From positions 1 through 64,000 of the forward strand of contig JAHZCF010000066.1 of assembly GCA_019423005.1 (NCBI GenBank): DNA of 64,000 bases, read 5' to 3'. A program made the position numbers and the translations under genes. Origin of the DNA: Haemophilus sp. (lineage in GTDB: Bacteria; Pseudomonadota; Gammaproteobacteria; Enterobacterales; Pasteurellaceae). Positions 31,426 through 41,292 of this stretch are shown one piece after another. The notes beneath the pieces were generated by a model. It did not search any database and had not been told where the DNA came from. It saw nothing but the letters and a program-made list of their open reading frames with translations. Within the stretch, counting starts at the first letter, position 1. Every line of letters starts with the position of its first letter.

Positions 31426-32250
31426 ATGCAGTTTTCCAAAATGCATGGCCTTGGCAATGACTTTGTTGTTGTTGATGCTGTGACGCAAAATGCCTATTTT
31501 ACCCCTGAAACCATTAAACGCTTAGCTGATCGTCATCGTGGTATTGGTTTTGATCAGCTTTTAATCGTTGAGCCACCTTATGATCCAGATTTAGATTTCC
31601 ATTATCGTATTTTTAATGCCGATGGTAGTGAAGTGTCGCAATGTGGAAATGGGGCAAGATGTTTTGCGCGTTTTGTCACCTTAAAAGGGTTGACCAATAA
31701 AAAGGATATTGCAGTAAGCACACAAAAAGGAAAAATGGTTTTAACGGTAAAAGAAGATGGGCAAATTCGCGTCAATATGGGCGAGCCGATTTGGGAACCC
31801 AATAAAATTCCTTTTACTGCTAACAAATTTGAAAAAAACTATATTCTACGTACCGATGTTCAAACGGTGCTTTGTGGTGCAGTATCAATGGGCAATCCAC
31901 ATTGCGTTGTTCAAGTGGACAATATTGAAACGGCCAATGTAGCAGAGTTAGGTCCACTCTTAGAAAGTCATGAACGTTTTCCAGAAAGAGTAAACGCTGG
32001 ATTTATGCAAGTCGTCAATCGTAACCACATTAAATTGCGTGTATATGAACGTGGTGCAGGTGAAACACAAGCTTGTGGCAGTGGCGCTTGTGCAGCAGCG
32101 GCTGTTGGAATTATGCAAGGTTTACTTGATAACAAAGTGCAGGTTGATCTACCTGGTGGTAGCTTGCTTATTGAGTGGGAAGGCGTAGGTTCGCCGCTTT
32201 ATATGACGGGTGATGCGACTCATATCTATGATGGCAACATTCACCTTTAA
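31426..32250 (+). CDS. dapF: Diaminopimelate epimerase
   Basis: Converts LL- to meso-diaminopimelate for lysine and peptidoglycan. Both catalytic cysteines are present, in SQCGNGARC and ACGSGACA, in the usual pseudo-symmetric halves. The frame is open from 31366 but AAGGAAGG precedes the ATG at 31426, giving 274 residues with the standard [13 protein letters not shown] start. It works downstream of dapA in the same pathway. Confidence 0.96.
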   Translation: MQFSKMHGLGNDFVVVDAVTQNAYFTPETIKRLADRHRGIGFDQLLIVEPPYDPDLDFHYRIFNADGSEVSQCGNGARCFARFVTLKGLTNKKDIAVSTQKGKMVLTVKEDGQIRVNMGEPIWEPNKIPFTANKFEKNYILRTDVQTVLCGAVSMGNPHCVVQVDNIETANVAELGPLLESHERFPERVNAGFMQVVNRNHIKLRVYERGAGETQACGSGACAAAAVGIMQGLLDNKVQVDLPGGSLLIEWEGVGSPLYMTGDATHIYDGNIHL

Positions 32251-32266
32251 TCTCTTCTAATCGAAT

Positions 32267-32301
32267 AAAAAATGCGTGGAAACTATCCACGCATTTTTTA
32301 T
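32267..32301. terminator. Bidirectional terminator between dapF and the carbonic anhydrase gene
   Basis: A 14-bp perfect stem (32267-32280 with 32286-32299), core ATGCGTGGA, with A and T runs at the ends and a 5-base loop. Confidence 0.9.
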
Positions 32302-33054
32302 TTATTGTTCAACTTCCACATCACGCTGATTTAATGGTTGCGTTGGGCGGTTGTTTTTTCCTTCCATTTCTTCTATTGCGGCAATTTGTGCTTTGCTTGC
32401 TTGAATTGGTGATTTAAAAATGGTCCAAGCCACGTTTTCACTACAAGGTGGAGTGGTGAGAGATCCATTTAAGCGGAAACGTGCCATCTCTTTTGGTATT
32501 AGCGCTTTAATATCAATCTGTTGAGCCAATTTTTCTTTTTGTCCAACGGTGAGTTTTTTTTCAACGACTGGTGCTAATGCTGGATTCGCTTCACCTTCAT
32601 TTACCATTACGGCAACAACCGCTAATGCTTTATCTTCACTTTGATGAACAAAATGAATCTCTAAAGGATAATGTTGGCGTTTAAAAGTATGTTCACTTGG
32701 TGTGTGAAAGTGAAATTGTTTTAAATAGAATGGTTTATTGTTGAGCATAATAAATGGTACATTTTCTTGTGCAACACTGACTTGCACGGTATGTCCATTG
32801 TTTTCTACTTGATACTCCGCAGGGAAGTAATTCATCTTAAGTGGTTTATTGGCCACTTTCATGCCGTTATCTGCTTCCAGATTAACAGGCGACTGAACCT
32901 TCCCTAGCTTACAGGTTTGATATTCGGTGAGCAAATCACCCCAATGTTCAGGGCTTTCTTTTCCATTATAAGACCAATGCGCTTTATGCGTTTGGGCAAA
33001 TGATGCTGTGCTTAATGCGATAAGTAAGCTAGAAAGCAATAGACGAGTCTTCAT
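32302..33054 (-). CDS. Periplasmic alpha-type carbonic anhydrase
   Basis: Zinc enzyme interconverting CO2 and bicarbonate. From the ATG at 33054 (GGAGAGG upstream) the 250-residue protein starts with a Sec signal peptide ending around STASFAQ, then WSYNGKESPEHWGDL. Two zinc histidines are in FHFHTPSEH and the third in LEIHFVHQ; SLTTPPCSE is the alpha-class signature. The frame is open further upstream to 33156, but that would bury the signal peptide. It would supply bicarbonate or CO2 for a capnophilic organism. Confidence 0.93.
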   Translation of the reverse strand: MKTRLLLSSLLIALSTASFAQTHKAHWSYNGKESPEHWGDLLTEYQTCKLGKVQSPVNLEADNGMKVANKPLKMNYFPAEYQVENNGHTVQVSVAQENVPFIMLNNKPFYLKQFHFHTPSEHTFKRQHYPLEIHFVHQSEDKALAVVAVMVNEGEANPALAPVVEKKLTVGQKEKLAQQIDIKALIPKEMARFRLNGSLTTPPCSENVAWTIFKSPIQASKAQIAAIEEMEGKNNRPTQPLNQRDVEVEQ

Positions 33055-33207
33055 AAGGCACCTCTCCTTTTTTGTGGTATATGCCTCATCGATTCTACTG
33101 GTTCTGTATGATAACTTTTTGATTTTGGTCAAGTTTTGTTTGAGTGTTGAACTCATCGTACAAGTGGGGATAATGCTAAAAAAGCCGTCTATTTTGATCG
33201 CACTTTT

Positions 33208-34140
33208 TTAGTACTGACAGAGTCGTTCTCTCAGATCTTCTGCGGTTTGGCAGGTTTTAATTCGTTCAAAAACGATATCTGCTTCAGGATATTCTTTATT
33301 AAGATAGCGTAGCCATTGTTTGATGCGGGCAACATGATAAAAACCGGAATCATGGAAATTTTCCATTTCCGCATATTTTTGCAAGATCTTTTGAATATCC
33401 GTCCAAGACATTTTTTCGCAATTTTGTTTAAGTACAAGGCTTAAGTTTGGAATATTTAATGCACCACGCCCGACCATTAGATCTTCGCAACCTGTCGCTT
33501 TTAAACAGGCTTGACCATCTTCCCAACGCCAAATTTCACCATTAGCAATTACAGGGATCGTCAAACGAGATCTCACTTCACCGATTTTTTCCCAATTGAT
33601 GCGATCGGCATGATAGCCATCGGCTTTAGTTCGACCGTGAATAGTGATTTCAGTGGCACCGCCTTGTTGTACCGCATCGGCAATTTCAAACGCTTGTGAA
33701 GTACAATCCCAACCTAATCGCACTTTAACGCTGACAGGTAAATGACTAGGTACGGTTTTACGTAAGGCTAGAGTCGCTTGATAAATTAATTCAGGTTGCT
33801 TGAGAAGTGCAGCACCTCCGTTACTCCCATTAACGGTTTTGGATGGGCAACCACAATTTAAATCAATGCCATGTGAGCCCAGTTCAATGGCGCGATTGGC
33901 ATTTTCAGCAAGACAATTAGGATGTTGACCTAAAAGTTGGACACGAACAGGGGTTCTAGAAGGGGTAAACCCTTGATTTTTGAGTTCAGGGCAAAGACGA
34001 TAAAAGACTTTTTCAGGTAAGAGTTGATCCACCACGCGAACAAATTCGGTGACGCAGAGATCATATTCATTCACCTCGGTTAAAAGCTGGCGAACGAAAG
34101 GGTCAAGCACTCCTTGCATGGGGGCGAGGATAACACGCAC
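33208..34140 (-). CDS. dusC: tRNA-dihydrouridine(16) synthase
   Basis: FMN enzyme forming dihydrouridine at tRNA position 16. The 310-residue product starts [18 protein letters not shown] and has the catalytic cysteine in [19 protein letters not shown], the asparagine-rich form that separates DusC from DusB. It starts with GTG, whose G is also the last base of the djlA TAG stop, so translation is coupled to djlA. Confidence 0.92.
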   Translation of the reverse strand: MRVILAPMQGVLDPFVRQLLTEVNEYDLCVTEFVRVVDQLLPEKVFYRLCPELKNQGFTPSRTPVRVQLLGQHPNCLAENANRAIELGSHGIDLNCGCPSKTVNGSNGGAALLKQPELIYQATLALRKTVPSHLPVSVKVRLGWDCTSQAFEIADAVQQGGATEITIHGRTKADGYHADRINWEKIGEVRSRLTIPVIANGEIWRWEDGQACLKATGCEDLMVGRGALNIPNLSLVLKQNCEKMSWTDIQKILQKYAEMENFHDSGFYHVARIKQWLRYLNKEYPEADIVFERIKTCQTAEDLRERLCQY

Positions 34141-35006
34141 TATTTCCAGCCTTTCACTTTACAAATTAAATCGTAAGCGGCTTGGATTTGTTGCGCTTTT
34201 TCTTTAGCCATTTCCATCATTTCTGGCGGTAAGCCTTTCGCAACTAATTTATCTGGGTGATGTTCATTCATTAAACGACGATATGCACGTTTTACAGCAT
34301 TACGGTCATCACTTTCACTCACGCCTAATACTTTATAAGCATCACTTAATGTTGGGCCTGAAGATTGTTGGTATCCGCCCTGTTGTTGATATTGGTAGCC
34401 ACCTTGCTGTTGATAACCACCTTGTTGGTATTGGCGATAGAAGCCACCTTGGGTAAATTGGCGAGCCGCAATTTCCATTGCCAGCATTTGCTCAAACTGC
34501 ATACGGGAAAGACCGAGTTCTTCGGCTACCACATAAAGCACTTCTTTTTCTGACTCATGTAATTGAGAATCAGCAAATGCAGCCTGCACTTGCACGTGTA
34601 AAAACATTCTCAGCAAGTCAGCACGTTGTCCACATCCAATACGGAATTCGCGAATCACCTGGCGTAGTGGAAAATCTGTTGCTTTACCTCGACTAAATGC
34701 CTCTTGAGCAAGTTTGCGATGACTCTCATCTAATTGCATTTGGTTCATCAACTGATTCGCCAGTTGAATATCTTCTTCTGTCACACGACCTTTGGATTTA
34801 CTTAAATGCCCAAGTACCGCAAAGGTAGTTTGCATAAAGAGCGCTTGTCGGGTCGTTTTTTTCTTAAAAAAGCTAGAGTTAACCGAACCAAGCTCATAGA
34901 GTTTTTTATCTGCGATAGAGCCTAAAATAAGTCCAGCGATGGCGCCAAAAAAGCCCCCCCATTTAAAACCGAGAAAAACGCCGATAATCTTTCCAAAAAA
35001 ATACAT
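34140..35006 (-). CDS. djlA: Membrane-anchored DnaJ-like co-chaperone DjlA
   Basis: A type III J-protein that recruits DnaK to the inner membrane. The 288 residues comprise an N-terminal membrane segment with glycines (about 7-29), a TerB-like helical domain (about 50-185), a Gln/Gly/Tyr-rich linker of repeated QQGGYQ units, and a C-terminal J domain with HPD in NEHHPDKL. It is followed without a gap by dusC. The linker repeats come from a short repeated DNA unit (about 34365-34440). Confidence 0.92.
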   Translation of the reverse strand: MYFFGKIIGVFLGFKWGGFFGAIAGLILGSIADKKLYELGSVNSSFFKKKTTRQALFMQTTFAVLGHLSKSKGRVTEEDIQLANQLMNQMQLDESHRKLAQEAFSRGKATDFPLRQVIREFRIGCGQRADLLRMFLHVQVQAAFADSQLHESEKEVLYVVAEELGLSRMQFEQMLAMEIAARQFTQGGFYRQYQQGGYQQQGGYQYQQQGGYQQSSGPTLSDAYKVLGVSESDDRNAVKRAYRRLMNEHHPDKLVAKGLPPEMMEMAKEKAQQIQAAYDLICKVKGWK

Positions 35007-35049
35007 TCTCTTCCCCTAAAGTGCGGTCAAAAAGGTCTTTGACAATAAT

Positions 35050-35071
35050 GGGCAGACGCAAATGTCTGCCC
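35050..35071 (-). terminator. Hairpin after pyrE
   Basis: GGGCAGAC (35050-35057) and GTCTGCCC (35064-35071) form an 8-bp stem downstream of pyrE; the following T content on the minus strand is modest. Confidence 0.6.
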
Positions 35072-35112
35072 TTACATTAATATGGCTTTATTCTTATTTT
35101 TCAAGTGATGAA

Positions 35113-35754
35113 TTACACACCATAACTTTCACGATAAGCCCGCATCGCAGGTAAATATTGCTGATAATCGGGTTCTTTTTCAATGAATTGCATTAAATCA
35201 TCCAAATCAATAATGGAAAGCACTTGGCATTGATAGTCTCGTTCTACTTCTTGGATGGCTGACAGTTCCCCTTTGCCTTTTTCCTGACGATTTAATGCAA
35301 TAAAGACAGCGGCTAATTTCGCGTTATTGGCTTCAAGATGCGCCATGGATTCACGAATGGCTGTGCCAGCTGTAATGACATCATCGATTAACAACACATT
35401 GCCGGTTAATGAGCTACCGATCAAATTACCGCCTTCACCGTGATCTTTGGCTTCTTTACGATTAAAGCAAACAGGTGTGTCACGGTTAAATTGATTGAAT
35501 AGTGCAATGGAAACGCTCGTCGCAATCGGAATGCCTTTGTAGGCAGGACCAAAAATGACATCAAAATCGACCGCACTTGATTGAATTGCCTTCGCATAGA
35601 ATTCACCTAAGCGAGCAAGATCTGCCCCCGTGCTGAATAATCCTGCGTTAAAAAAATAAGGGCTTTTTCGACCTGATTTTAGTGCAAACTCGCCAAATTT
35701 AAGCACGTTACGGCTCAAGGCAAATTTAATAAATTCGATTTTGTAGCTTTCCAT
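35113..35754 (-). CDS. pyrE: Orotate phosphoribosyltransferase
   Basis: Makes orotidine monophosphate from orotate and PRPP in pyrimidine synthesis. The 213-residue protein contains the PRPP-binding loop [16 protein letters not shown] and the flexible-loop region [13 protein letters not shown]. It begins 9 bp after the rph stop; rph-pyrE is a conserved operon, in which coupling to rph affects pyrE expression in E. coli. Confidence 0.96.
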   Translation of the reverse strand: MESYKIEFIKFALSRNVLKFGEFALKSGRKSPYFFNAGLFSTGADLARLGEFYAKAIQSSAVDFDVIFGPAYKGIPIATSVSIALFNQFNRDTPVCFNRKEAKDHGEGGNLIGSSLTGNVLLIDDVITAGTAIRESMAHLEANNAKLAAVFIALNRQEKGKGELSAIQEVERDYQCQVLSIIDLDDLMQFIEKEPDYQQYLPAMRAYRESYGV

Positions 35755-35763
35755 TTTTTGTTC

Positions 35764-36480
35764 CTATAAACCTAATGCTTCACGTTGTGCAGCCAAGATT
35801 TGTTCGCAGCCTTGTTTGGCTAAGCCTAATAAGGTGAGTAATTCTTCGTGGCTGAATGGTTCGCCTTCTGCGGTACCTTGCACTTCGATCATGCGGCCAT
35901 CTTCCATCATCACAACGTTCATATCTGTTTCGGCAGCTGAGTCTTCTACATATTCCAAATCACATACAGCCTCACCCTCAACAATTCCAACTGAAACTGC
36001 AGCAACGAGACCTTTGATTGGATTGGTTTTTAATGTGCCGTTAGCGATTAAACCGTTGATAGCATCACATAAAGCCACTGCTGCACCAGTGATAGAAGCT
36101 GTTCTTGTACCGCCATCCGCTTGAATCACGTCGCAGTCTAAGGTAATAGAGCGTTCGCCAAGAGCCTCTAAGTCAACCATTGCACGTAATGAACGCGCGA
36201 TTAAGCGTTGAATTTCCATGGTGCGTCCACCTTGTTTGCCTTTTGCTGCTTCACGTTGCATACGGCTGTGTGCAGAGCGAGGTAACATACCATATTCTGC
36301 TGTCACCCAACCTTGATTCTGTCCTTTTAAGAAACGCGGTACGCTTTCATCAACACTCGCCGTACATAAAACTTTAGTATCACCAAATTCCACCAATACT
36401 GAGCCTTCAGCATGTTTCGTATAATTACGGGTGATTTTAATTGGACGAGGCTGATGATTTTCACGATTATTTGGACGCAT
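35764..36480 (-). CDS. rph: Ribonuclease PH
   Basis: Phosphorolytic 3'-5' exoribonuclease that trims tRNA precursors. The 238 residues begin MRPNNREN and include [15 protein letters not shown], the [15 protein letters not shown] block, and the phosphate-binding [18 protein letters not shown]. The reading frame is intact, unlike the frameshifted rph of E. coli K-12. First gene of the rph-pyrE pair. Confidence 0.96.
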   Translation of the reverse strand: MRPNNRENHQPRPIKITRNYTKHAEGSVLVEFGDTKVLCTASVDESVPRFLKGQNQGWVTAEYGMLPRSAHSRMQREAAKGKQGGRTMEIQRLIARSLRAMVDLEALGERSITLDCDVIQADGGTRTASITGAAVALCDAINGLIANGTLKTNPIKGLVAAVSVGIVEGEAVCDLEYVEDSAAETDMNVVMMEDGRMIEVQGTAEGEPFSHEELLTLLGLAKQGCEQILAAQREALGL

Positions 36481-36505
36481 TCTGAATTCCTTTATTTTAT
36501 TGATA

Positions 36506-36537
36506 AAAAAAGCGAGCTTATTTTAGCACGCTTTTTA
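36506..36537 (-). terminator. Hairpin after the SulP gene
   Basis: AAAAAGCG (36506-36513) pairs with CGCTTTTT (36529-36536). It lies between the SulP gene and rph on the same strand. Confidence 0.6.
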
Positions 36538-36542
36538 GTGTT

Positions 36543-38285
36543 TTATGGATTTGCTTGTTCAAACTCACGAATTTTATTAAACACATCTTGTAAATCTGTA
36601 CCATAGTTAATTTTTTGTAATTCAGGCACAGAGTTAGATTTTACTAACATTCTGAGTGGTTGGAATTGCATATTGCACAAGTAGATTTGTTGATGTGGCA
36701 ACATATGTTGTACAAAGTGGGTGAGTGCATGAATGCCCCCAGTATCAAGCACAGTCACAGCATCACATTGCAACACGATATGTTTAATTTCGTGATCCGT
36801 ATGTACGGTTTTATCATGCAAATCCGCAAAGAGTTTATCTGCCGCAGCAAAGAACAATGGGCCACTGATACGATAAGCTAACACATCATTCAGATCTTCT
36901 GGTGCAGGTTGCTCAATAGCTTTTGTCATTTCTGCAATGGTGCGGATAAATAAGAGACTCGCTAATAATACGCCGACAGAGATGGCGATCACCATATCAA
37001 ATAACACGGTGAGAATTAAGCAAGTGAACAACACGGCAATTTCATTTTTTGTTGAGCGACGCGCCAAACGAATGATTTCAGGTACATTCGCCATATGCCA
37101 AGCTACCATTAATAGCAATGCAGCCATAGAAGAGAGCGGCAAATAAGACAGGGCATTCGCAAAGAATAATAGCGAGAATAAAACTAAGAGTGCATGAATT
37201 ACACTGGCTATTGGTGATACAGCCCCAGATTTTACATTGGCCGCGGAACGTGCAATTGCCGCGGTTGCAGTAATGCCGCCTAAGAATGGTGAAATAATAT
37301 TCCCTAAGCCTTGGGCGAGTAATTCATTATTGGAATGATGTTTGGTATCCGTCATGTTATCTAAAATGACCGCACAAAGTAGCGATTCAATTGCGCCTAA
37401 TACAGCCATAGAAAAGGCGGCAGGCAAGATATCTTGTATGCGATCAAAATTCCAATTGATGACTTCACCTTGTGCATTAGGAATATTCCAAGGTAAGGCA
37501 AATTCAGGCAAGACATTAGGGATACCATATCCTGTTGTCCCATCAGATAAGGTGTATTGGAATGCCGTACCAATAGTTTCAACCGAGAAACCAAATTGTC
37601 CTAAGGCTAATGCCATGAGTGTCCCAATAATGACCGCAGGTAAATGACCCGGCACAGGTAAACGAAGTTTGTGCCATTGGGTGAGGACAAATAAGGTGAC
37701 CACACCAACAGCGGTATCAGCCCAGCTAATCGTCGGAAGTGCGGTTAAAATAGTCTGTACTTTTTCAATATAGTGAGGTGGCATCTGAGCAATGTCTAGA
37801 CCTAAGAAATCTTTGATTTGCAAGGTGCCGATAGTGATCCCAATTCCGCAGGTAAAGCCAAGTGTAACGGGGAGAGGAATGTACTCAATTAATCGCCCTA
37901 ATCGAGACAAGGCCATGATGACTAAAATAATCCCCGAAAGTAGCGTCGCCATAAGCAATCCGCTGAGTCCAAATTGTTGGGTAACGGGATATAAAATCAC
38001 GACAAATGCGGCGGTTGGTCCTGAAATATTAAAACGAGATCCACCGGTTAACGCAATCACGATACCCGCCACGATAGCAGTATAAAGACCGTGTTGTGGT
38101 GGAACACCGCTGGCGATCGCCAAGGCCATGGAGAGGGGAATCGCAATAACTCCCACAGTGAGGCCCGCGATAATATCTTTTATCAATTTTTGTTTTCCGT
38201 AACCTTCACGGAAAGATTCTTTCAATGCGCTAAATGGTTTTACGGCCAAAAACACATTTTTAGAAAAGAGAGATTTGATTTGCAT
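36543..38285 (-). CDS. SulP family anion transporter with STAS domain
   Basis: A 580-residue SLC26/SulP permease. About 12-14 hydrophobic segments fill residues 30-440, beginning with the SulP signature region [26 protein letters not shown]-terminal cytoplasmic STAS domain follows (about 460-560), with [15 protein letters not shown]. Family members carry sulfate, bicarbonate or C4-dicarboxylates (E. coli DauA); the substrate here is not determined. A bicarbonate role would fit with the nearby carbonic anhydrase but is only a guess. Confidence 0.88.
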   Translation of the reverse strand: MQIKSLFSKNVFLAVKPFSALKESFREGYGKQKLIKDIIAGLTVGVIAIPLSMALAIASGVPPQHGLYTAIVAGIVIALTGGSRFNISGPTAAFVVILYPVTQQFGLSGLLMATLLSGIILVIMALSRLGRLIEYIPLPVTLGFTCGIGITIGTLQIKDFLGLDIAQMPPHYIEKVQTILTALPTISWADTAVGVVTLFVLTQWHKLRLPVPGHLPAVIIGTLMALALGQFGFSVETIGTAFQYTLSDGTTGYGIPNVLPEFALPWNIPNAQGEVINWNFDRIQDILPAAFSMAVLGAIESLLCAVILDNMTDTKHHSNNELLAQGLGNIISPFLGGITATAAIARSAANVKSGAVSPIASVIHALLVLFSLLFFANALSYLPLSSMAALLLMVAWHMANVPEIIRLARRSTKNEIAVLFTCLILTVLFDMVIAISVGVLLASLLFIRTIAEMTKAIEQPAPEDLNDVLAYRISGPLFFAAADKLFADLHDKTVHTDHEIKHIVLQCDAVTVLDTGGIHALTHFVQHMLPHQQIYLCNMQFQPLRMLVKSNSVPELQKINYGTDLQDVFNKIREFEQANP

Positions 38286-38365
38286 AAAAATACGACGATA
38301 GAAAAGAGGTAAGTTTATATTTTAGCTAAAAGGAAAAGGATTTTTTATGTTCTAGCTCAAAAAAC

Positions 38366-38394
38366 TTGACTAATCTTGGATAAATCTTTATATT
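38366..38394 (+). promoter_or_regulatory. Promoter of tRNA-Ser
   Basis: TTGACT (38366-38371), 17-base spacer, TATATT (38389-38394), with the mature tRNA starting 16 bases after the -10 box. Confidence 0.75.
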
Positions 38395-38410
38395 TCACGC
38401 ACTTCAAAAC

Positions 38411-38500
38411 GGTGAGATGTCCGAGTGGTTGAAGGAGCACGCCTGGAAAGCGTGTATGTGCGAAAGTGCATCGGGGGTTCGAATCCCCCTCTCACCGCCA
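38411..38500 (+). tRNA. tRNA-Ser (anticodon GGA)
   Basis: A complete 90-base class II tRNA with encoded CCA. The acceptor stem is GGTGAGA/TCTCACC, the anticodon loop CTGGAAA gives GGA (38445-38447), there is a long variable arm as expected for serine, and a TTCGAAT T loop. Its last 14 bases are the attachment site of the integrated element. Confidence 0.97.
38487..38500 (+). repeat. attL of the satellite
   Basis: The core CCCTCTCACCGCCA is the 3' end of tRNA-Ser including CCA and is repeated exactly at 49616-49629. Confidence 0.85.
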
Positions 38501-38612
38501 CGAACCTTGTCAAATAATGTCTTTCTTGTCAAAAAACAACGCAAAAACAATGATTTAGTTATCTTTAATCTGTTTCTTTCGTTGGTCTATGTTTGTCTTT
38601 GTTTCCGTTTTT

Positions 38613-38660
38613 AACTCCCTAATTTACTCCCTCACTTTTTGGGCGTTTTTCGAGGGAGTT
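38613..38660 (+). repeat. Integrase arm-type sites, left end
   Basis: AACTCCCT at 38613-38620, TACTCCCT at 38625-38632 (12 bp later) and the inverted AGGGAGTT at 38653-38660. The same octamer, with the same 12-bp period, recurs near attR, as expected for arm sites of a tyrosine integrase. Confidence 0.6.
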
Positions 38661-38698
38661 AAAACGGCTAAGTTTTAATCAAACAAAGGCTTTTTATC

Positions 38699-39913
38699 AT
38701 GAAATTAAATAAACCATTCACAGACACTTTTTTACAGACCCTAAAACCCAAATCGAAAGAATACACAAAGCACGATGGCAAAGAATCTGGCTTAATGATT
38801 AGGGTAAAACCAAATAAAACGAAAACCTTTTACTTTGTTTATTCTTTTACTGGTAAATATAAGAAAATGAGCTTAGGAGAATATCCGACACTTTCTTTAA
38901 CTTTTGCCCGTGAAATGGTGAAAGAATACAAAGGGCTTATTTATAGAAATATTGATCCGCTTGCCTATCGGAAAACATTACAAAACCCAGTAGAGGAAAA
39001 GAAAATCACCTTTTCTGAAATGGCGATTAGATGGCGTGATAAGCGTTTAAAATTGGGAAAACTTAAACCCGAAACAGTCAATGATGCTTTCCGTCGCGTG
39101 GAATTGCATTTATTCCCGAAAATAGCAGATTTGCCTATTGAGCAAGCTAGTTATAAAACCTTTGATCCCGTATTATCGCCACTTAAAAACTCAAATACGC
39201 TTTATAAAATCAATATTGCAATTAATCAGATTTTCAGAATGGCAGAAGATGAGGATTTAATAGTTAAGAATCCATTTAGGAACATTCATGATGAATTTAC
39301 CTACATTGAAACTAAAAATCACCCGACACTTGCACCTGAAGACTTGCCACGTTTATTTAGAGTATTACAAGGCGCAGATTTGAAGAAACCAACCGCACTT
39401 TTAATCGAATGGCAATTATTAAGTATTTTGCGCAGTTCTGAGGCGGTGAGTATTGAATGGGCTGATATTGACTGGGAAGCGAAAGCCTTACATATTCCAG
39501 CTGAACGAATGAAAGGCGGAAAACGACCGCACAGTATACCGCTTTCTTCTCAAGCCTTGAATGTGCTAGACCAAATGCGCCGTTATACTGGAAATCGTAA
39601 ATATGTGTTTTGTTCACGCATAGCACCTTTCAATAAACCGATGAATAGCGGGGCTGCAAATGTAGCCTTGAAGCGAATGGGGTTTAAGGATTTATTGGTT
39701 GCGCATGGTTTGCGTAGTATCGCCAGCACTTATTTGCATGAATTAGACCGCTTCTCATCAGAAGCAATTGAATTATGTTTATCTCATGAAAATAGGGGAA
39801 AAGTCCGTAAAGCCTACGATAAATCGAAGAAGTGGAAATCAAGACAAGCTATTATGCAATGTTGGGGCGATTATGTAGAGCAATGTAAACTTGAAGCTAT
39901 GAAAACAAATTAA
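38699..39913 (+). CDS. int: P4-type tyrosine integrase
   Basis: A 404-residue site-specific recombinase that inserts the element into tRNA-Ser. The N-terminal DUF4102-like domain (about 20-95) shows DGKESGLMIRVKPNKTKTFYF and MSLGEYPTLSL. The middle is a SAM-like core-binding domain. The catalytic residues are Arg245 (ILRSSEA), His336 and Arg339 (HGLR), His363 (LSHENRG) and Tyr373 (AYDKSK). The gene abuts the tRNA end of the element, as in P4-family islands, and has an uptake signal in the coding region. Confidence 0.93.
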   Translation: MKLNKPFTDTFLQTLKPKSKEYTKHDGKESGLMIRVKPNKTKTFYFVYSFTGKYKKMSLGEYPTLSLTFAREMVKEYKGLIYRNIDPLAYRKTLQNPVEEKKITFSEMAIRWRDKRLKLGKLKPETVNDAFRRVELHLFPKIADLPIEQASYKTFDPVLSPLKNSNTLYKINIAINQIFRMAEDEDLIVKNPFRNIHDEFTYIETKNHPTLAPEDLPRLFRVLQGADLKKPTALLIEWQLLSILRSSEAVSIEWADIDWEAKALHIPAERMKGGKRPHSIPLSSQALNVLDQMRRYTGNRKYVFCSRIAPFNKPMNSGAANVALKRMGFKDLLVAHGLRSIASTYLHELDRFSSEAIELCLSHENRGKVRKAYDKSKKWKSRQAIMQCWGDYVEQCKLEAMKTN

Positions 39914-39922
39914 AAGTTAAAC

Positions 39923-39950
39923 AAAGGGTGGAATTTTCCGCCCTTTTATT
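39923..39950 (+). terminator. Terminator after int
   Basis: AAAGGGTGGAA (39923-39933) pairs with TTCCGCCCTTT (39936-39946), with one T-G pair and a two-base loop, and is followed by TTA and T residues. Confidence 0.75.
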
Positions 39951-40114
39951 CCTAATTTTCCCCTCTAATTTTCGCCGTTTTCTTTTTCTGAAAAAACGCA
40001 GTCAAACCCTCGCCACGCCCGCACATTAAAGATGTCGATTTTAACGCAAAATTTGGATGCCGCCCACGCCTTCCCAGTAGTGGCGCGCCTTGATATTTTT
40101 AAACCGTAATCATT

Positions 40115-40151
40115 AACGCAAATCAACGCAAACTAACGCAAAATTTGCGTT
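40115..40151 (+). repeat. Helically phased AACGCAAA repeats
   Basis: AACGCAAA occurs at 40115-40122, 40125-40132 and 40135-40142, exactly 10 bp apart, followed by the inverted TTTGCGTT at 40144-40151. Two more copies are at 40043-40050 and 38538-38545. The spacing places all sites on one face of the helix, so this is a likely cooperative regulator or recombination-factor site upstream of the AlpA-capsid operon. Confidence 0.65.
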
Positions 40152-40218
40152 AAAAATTCTGCTTTTTAGTGATTTTTGACGAATGAAAATCGGACAGTTT
40201 AGAAAGCGTTACACAAAG

Positions 40219-40240
40219 TACAGTTAAATATTCCACTGTA
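40219..40240. promoter_or_regulatory. Inverted-repeat operator upstream of the capsid operon
   Basis: TACAGT (40219-40224) and ACTGTA (40235-40240) flank a 10-base spacer. The spacer ends in AATATTCC, matching one half of the GGAATATTCC operators at 44078 and 44098. The regulator is unknown; it is not a LexA box because the half-sites are in the opposite sense. Confidence 0.4.
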
Positions 40241-40375
40241 TTTCTCCTAATTATGTGAATCCATTCTCCACAAACCCCACCGAATGCATGCCAAACGCAT
40301 ATTTTCTATTATAAAAATCGTTCCACAGCGTACCGCACAGACACAACAATGACTACATTTTATAGGTAAGAAAAA

Positions 40376-40594
40376 ATGCAAGAAACCCAAACGAAAGAAC
40401 GTTTTTTACGGATTGATGCCGTAATTGAATTAACAGGGCTTGCGCGTTCTACTATTTACGACAAAACACGATTAAGCCAATTTCCACAGCCCGTAGATTT
40501 AGGCGGGAATAAGAAAGCATGGCTAGAAAGTGAAGTAAATAAATGGATGCAAGAGCGCATTGAACAACGAAACCAAAAAACAGCAGGAAAATAA
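40376..40594 (+). CDS. AlpA family regulator (first copy)
   Basis: A 72-residue winged-helix protein of the AlpA/excisionase family: FLRIDAVIELTGLARSTIYDKTRLSQFPQPVDLGGNKKAWLESEVNKWM is the complete DNA-binding domain. AlpA proteins activate satellite and cryptic-prophage genes or promote excision (Vis of P4). It heads the operon containing the coiled-coil and capsid genes, with its stop one base before the next ATG, and probably controls that operon through the repeats upstream. Confidence 0.85.
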   Translation: MQETQTKERFLRIDAVIELTGLARSTIYDKTRLSQFPQPVDLGGNKKAWLESEVNKWMQERIEQRNQKTAGK

Positions 40595-40595
40595 A

Positions 40596-41282
40596 ATGAA
40601 ACTACAAAACTCACAAATTCAAGAAAAAATGACCGCACTTTTAGAGCAGTTTAATAATCAGAAAGAGATGCTAATCATGATTGATCGTGAATTAGCCGCC
40701 TTACACATGCAACAAGCTAAAAACAACGCCACGATTGCCGCAGTTAAATCTGAATATGAACAAGAAGCTGCAGCAATGACGGCTAAATTTGAGCAAAGCC
40801 ATGAGTTAGCACTTGATGACTATACTTTAATTCAAAAAGCCAAAGCCGAATTAAAAGCTCGTCTTGATTTCTTCACTGCAACCGGAGAAGAGTTGGAAGA
40901 AAAAATCTATCAAAAATCCGAGCAAGTTTTTACAGCTAAAGCGCAGTTATTGGCAACACGAAAACATTTAATTTTTAGTTATGGTGAGGCGTTAGCCGAT
41001 GAATTTATTCAGCAACATATCGAACAAATCACCTTGTTTAGAAGCTTAATTATGAATGGTATTGAATATGATCCAATAACAGAAAAAGATGGCAAAGATG
41101 TATTTAATGAAATGCTCATTAAGAAATTATCTGGTTTTGATAATTCATTGCCTGATGAATTTAAATTGCCAACGCTTAATCTACAACAAGACTGGAAACC
41201 TAAAACCCCAACTCAAAAACATGTTGATAGCTTTAAACCTCAGGCAGATAAAGGGTTTAAACGTTTATTAAATAATTTCTAG
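40596..41282 (+). CDS. Coiled-coil protein, candidate scaffold or capsid-size factor
   Basis: A 228-residue, highly charged helical protein; residues about 5-120 look like long coiled coil (Glu/Lys/Gln/Ala-rich), followed by a globular part and a proline-rich tail. I find no named family by eye. Its position immediately before the capsid gene is that of the scaffold (gpO) in P2-type phages, and its length resembles P4 Sid, so a role in head assembly is inferred from context only. The start chosen is the ATG at 40596 after AGGAAAA; the frame extends to a TTG at 40560 within alpA. Confidence 0.55.
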   Translation: MKLQNSQIQEKMTALLEQFNNQKEMLIMIDRELAALHMQQAKNNATIAAVKSEYEQEAAAMTAKFEQSHELALDDYTLIQKAKAELKARLDFFTATGEELEEKIYQKSEQVFTAKAQLLATRKHLIFSYGEALADEFIQQHIEQITLFRSLIMNGIEYDPITEKDGKDVFNEMLIKKLSGFDNSLPDEFKLPTLNLQQDWKPKTPTQKHVDSFKPQADKGFKRLLNNF

Positions 41283-41292
41283 GAGAATAAAT

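Larger units (their letters stand above)
39914..40375. other. 462-bp control region between int and the capsid operon
   Basis: Besides the int terminator this gap holds a G+C-rich patch (about 40005-40090) with the palindrome GGCGCGCC, a phased array of AACGCAAA, and an inverted repeat TACAGT-N10-ACTGTA. A 25-codon frame (40032-40109, starting MSILTQNLDAAHAF) crosses the G+C-rich patch; it could be a short peptide or a remnant of a longer satellite gene, because the frame stays open upstream to 39969 without a start. I see no longer gene. Confidence 0.5.

Noticed and set aside
40219..40240. TACAGT-N10-ACTGTA considered as an SOS box
   Set aside because: A LexA box is CTG-N10-CAG; here the half-sites are in the opposite sense.
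40254..40272. TGT-N13-ACA upstream of the capsid operon as an Ogr/Delta site
   Set aside because: The known dyad is TGT-N12-ACA; the spacing is off by one, so I do not call it.
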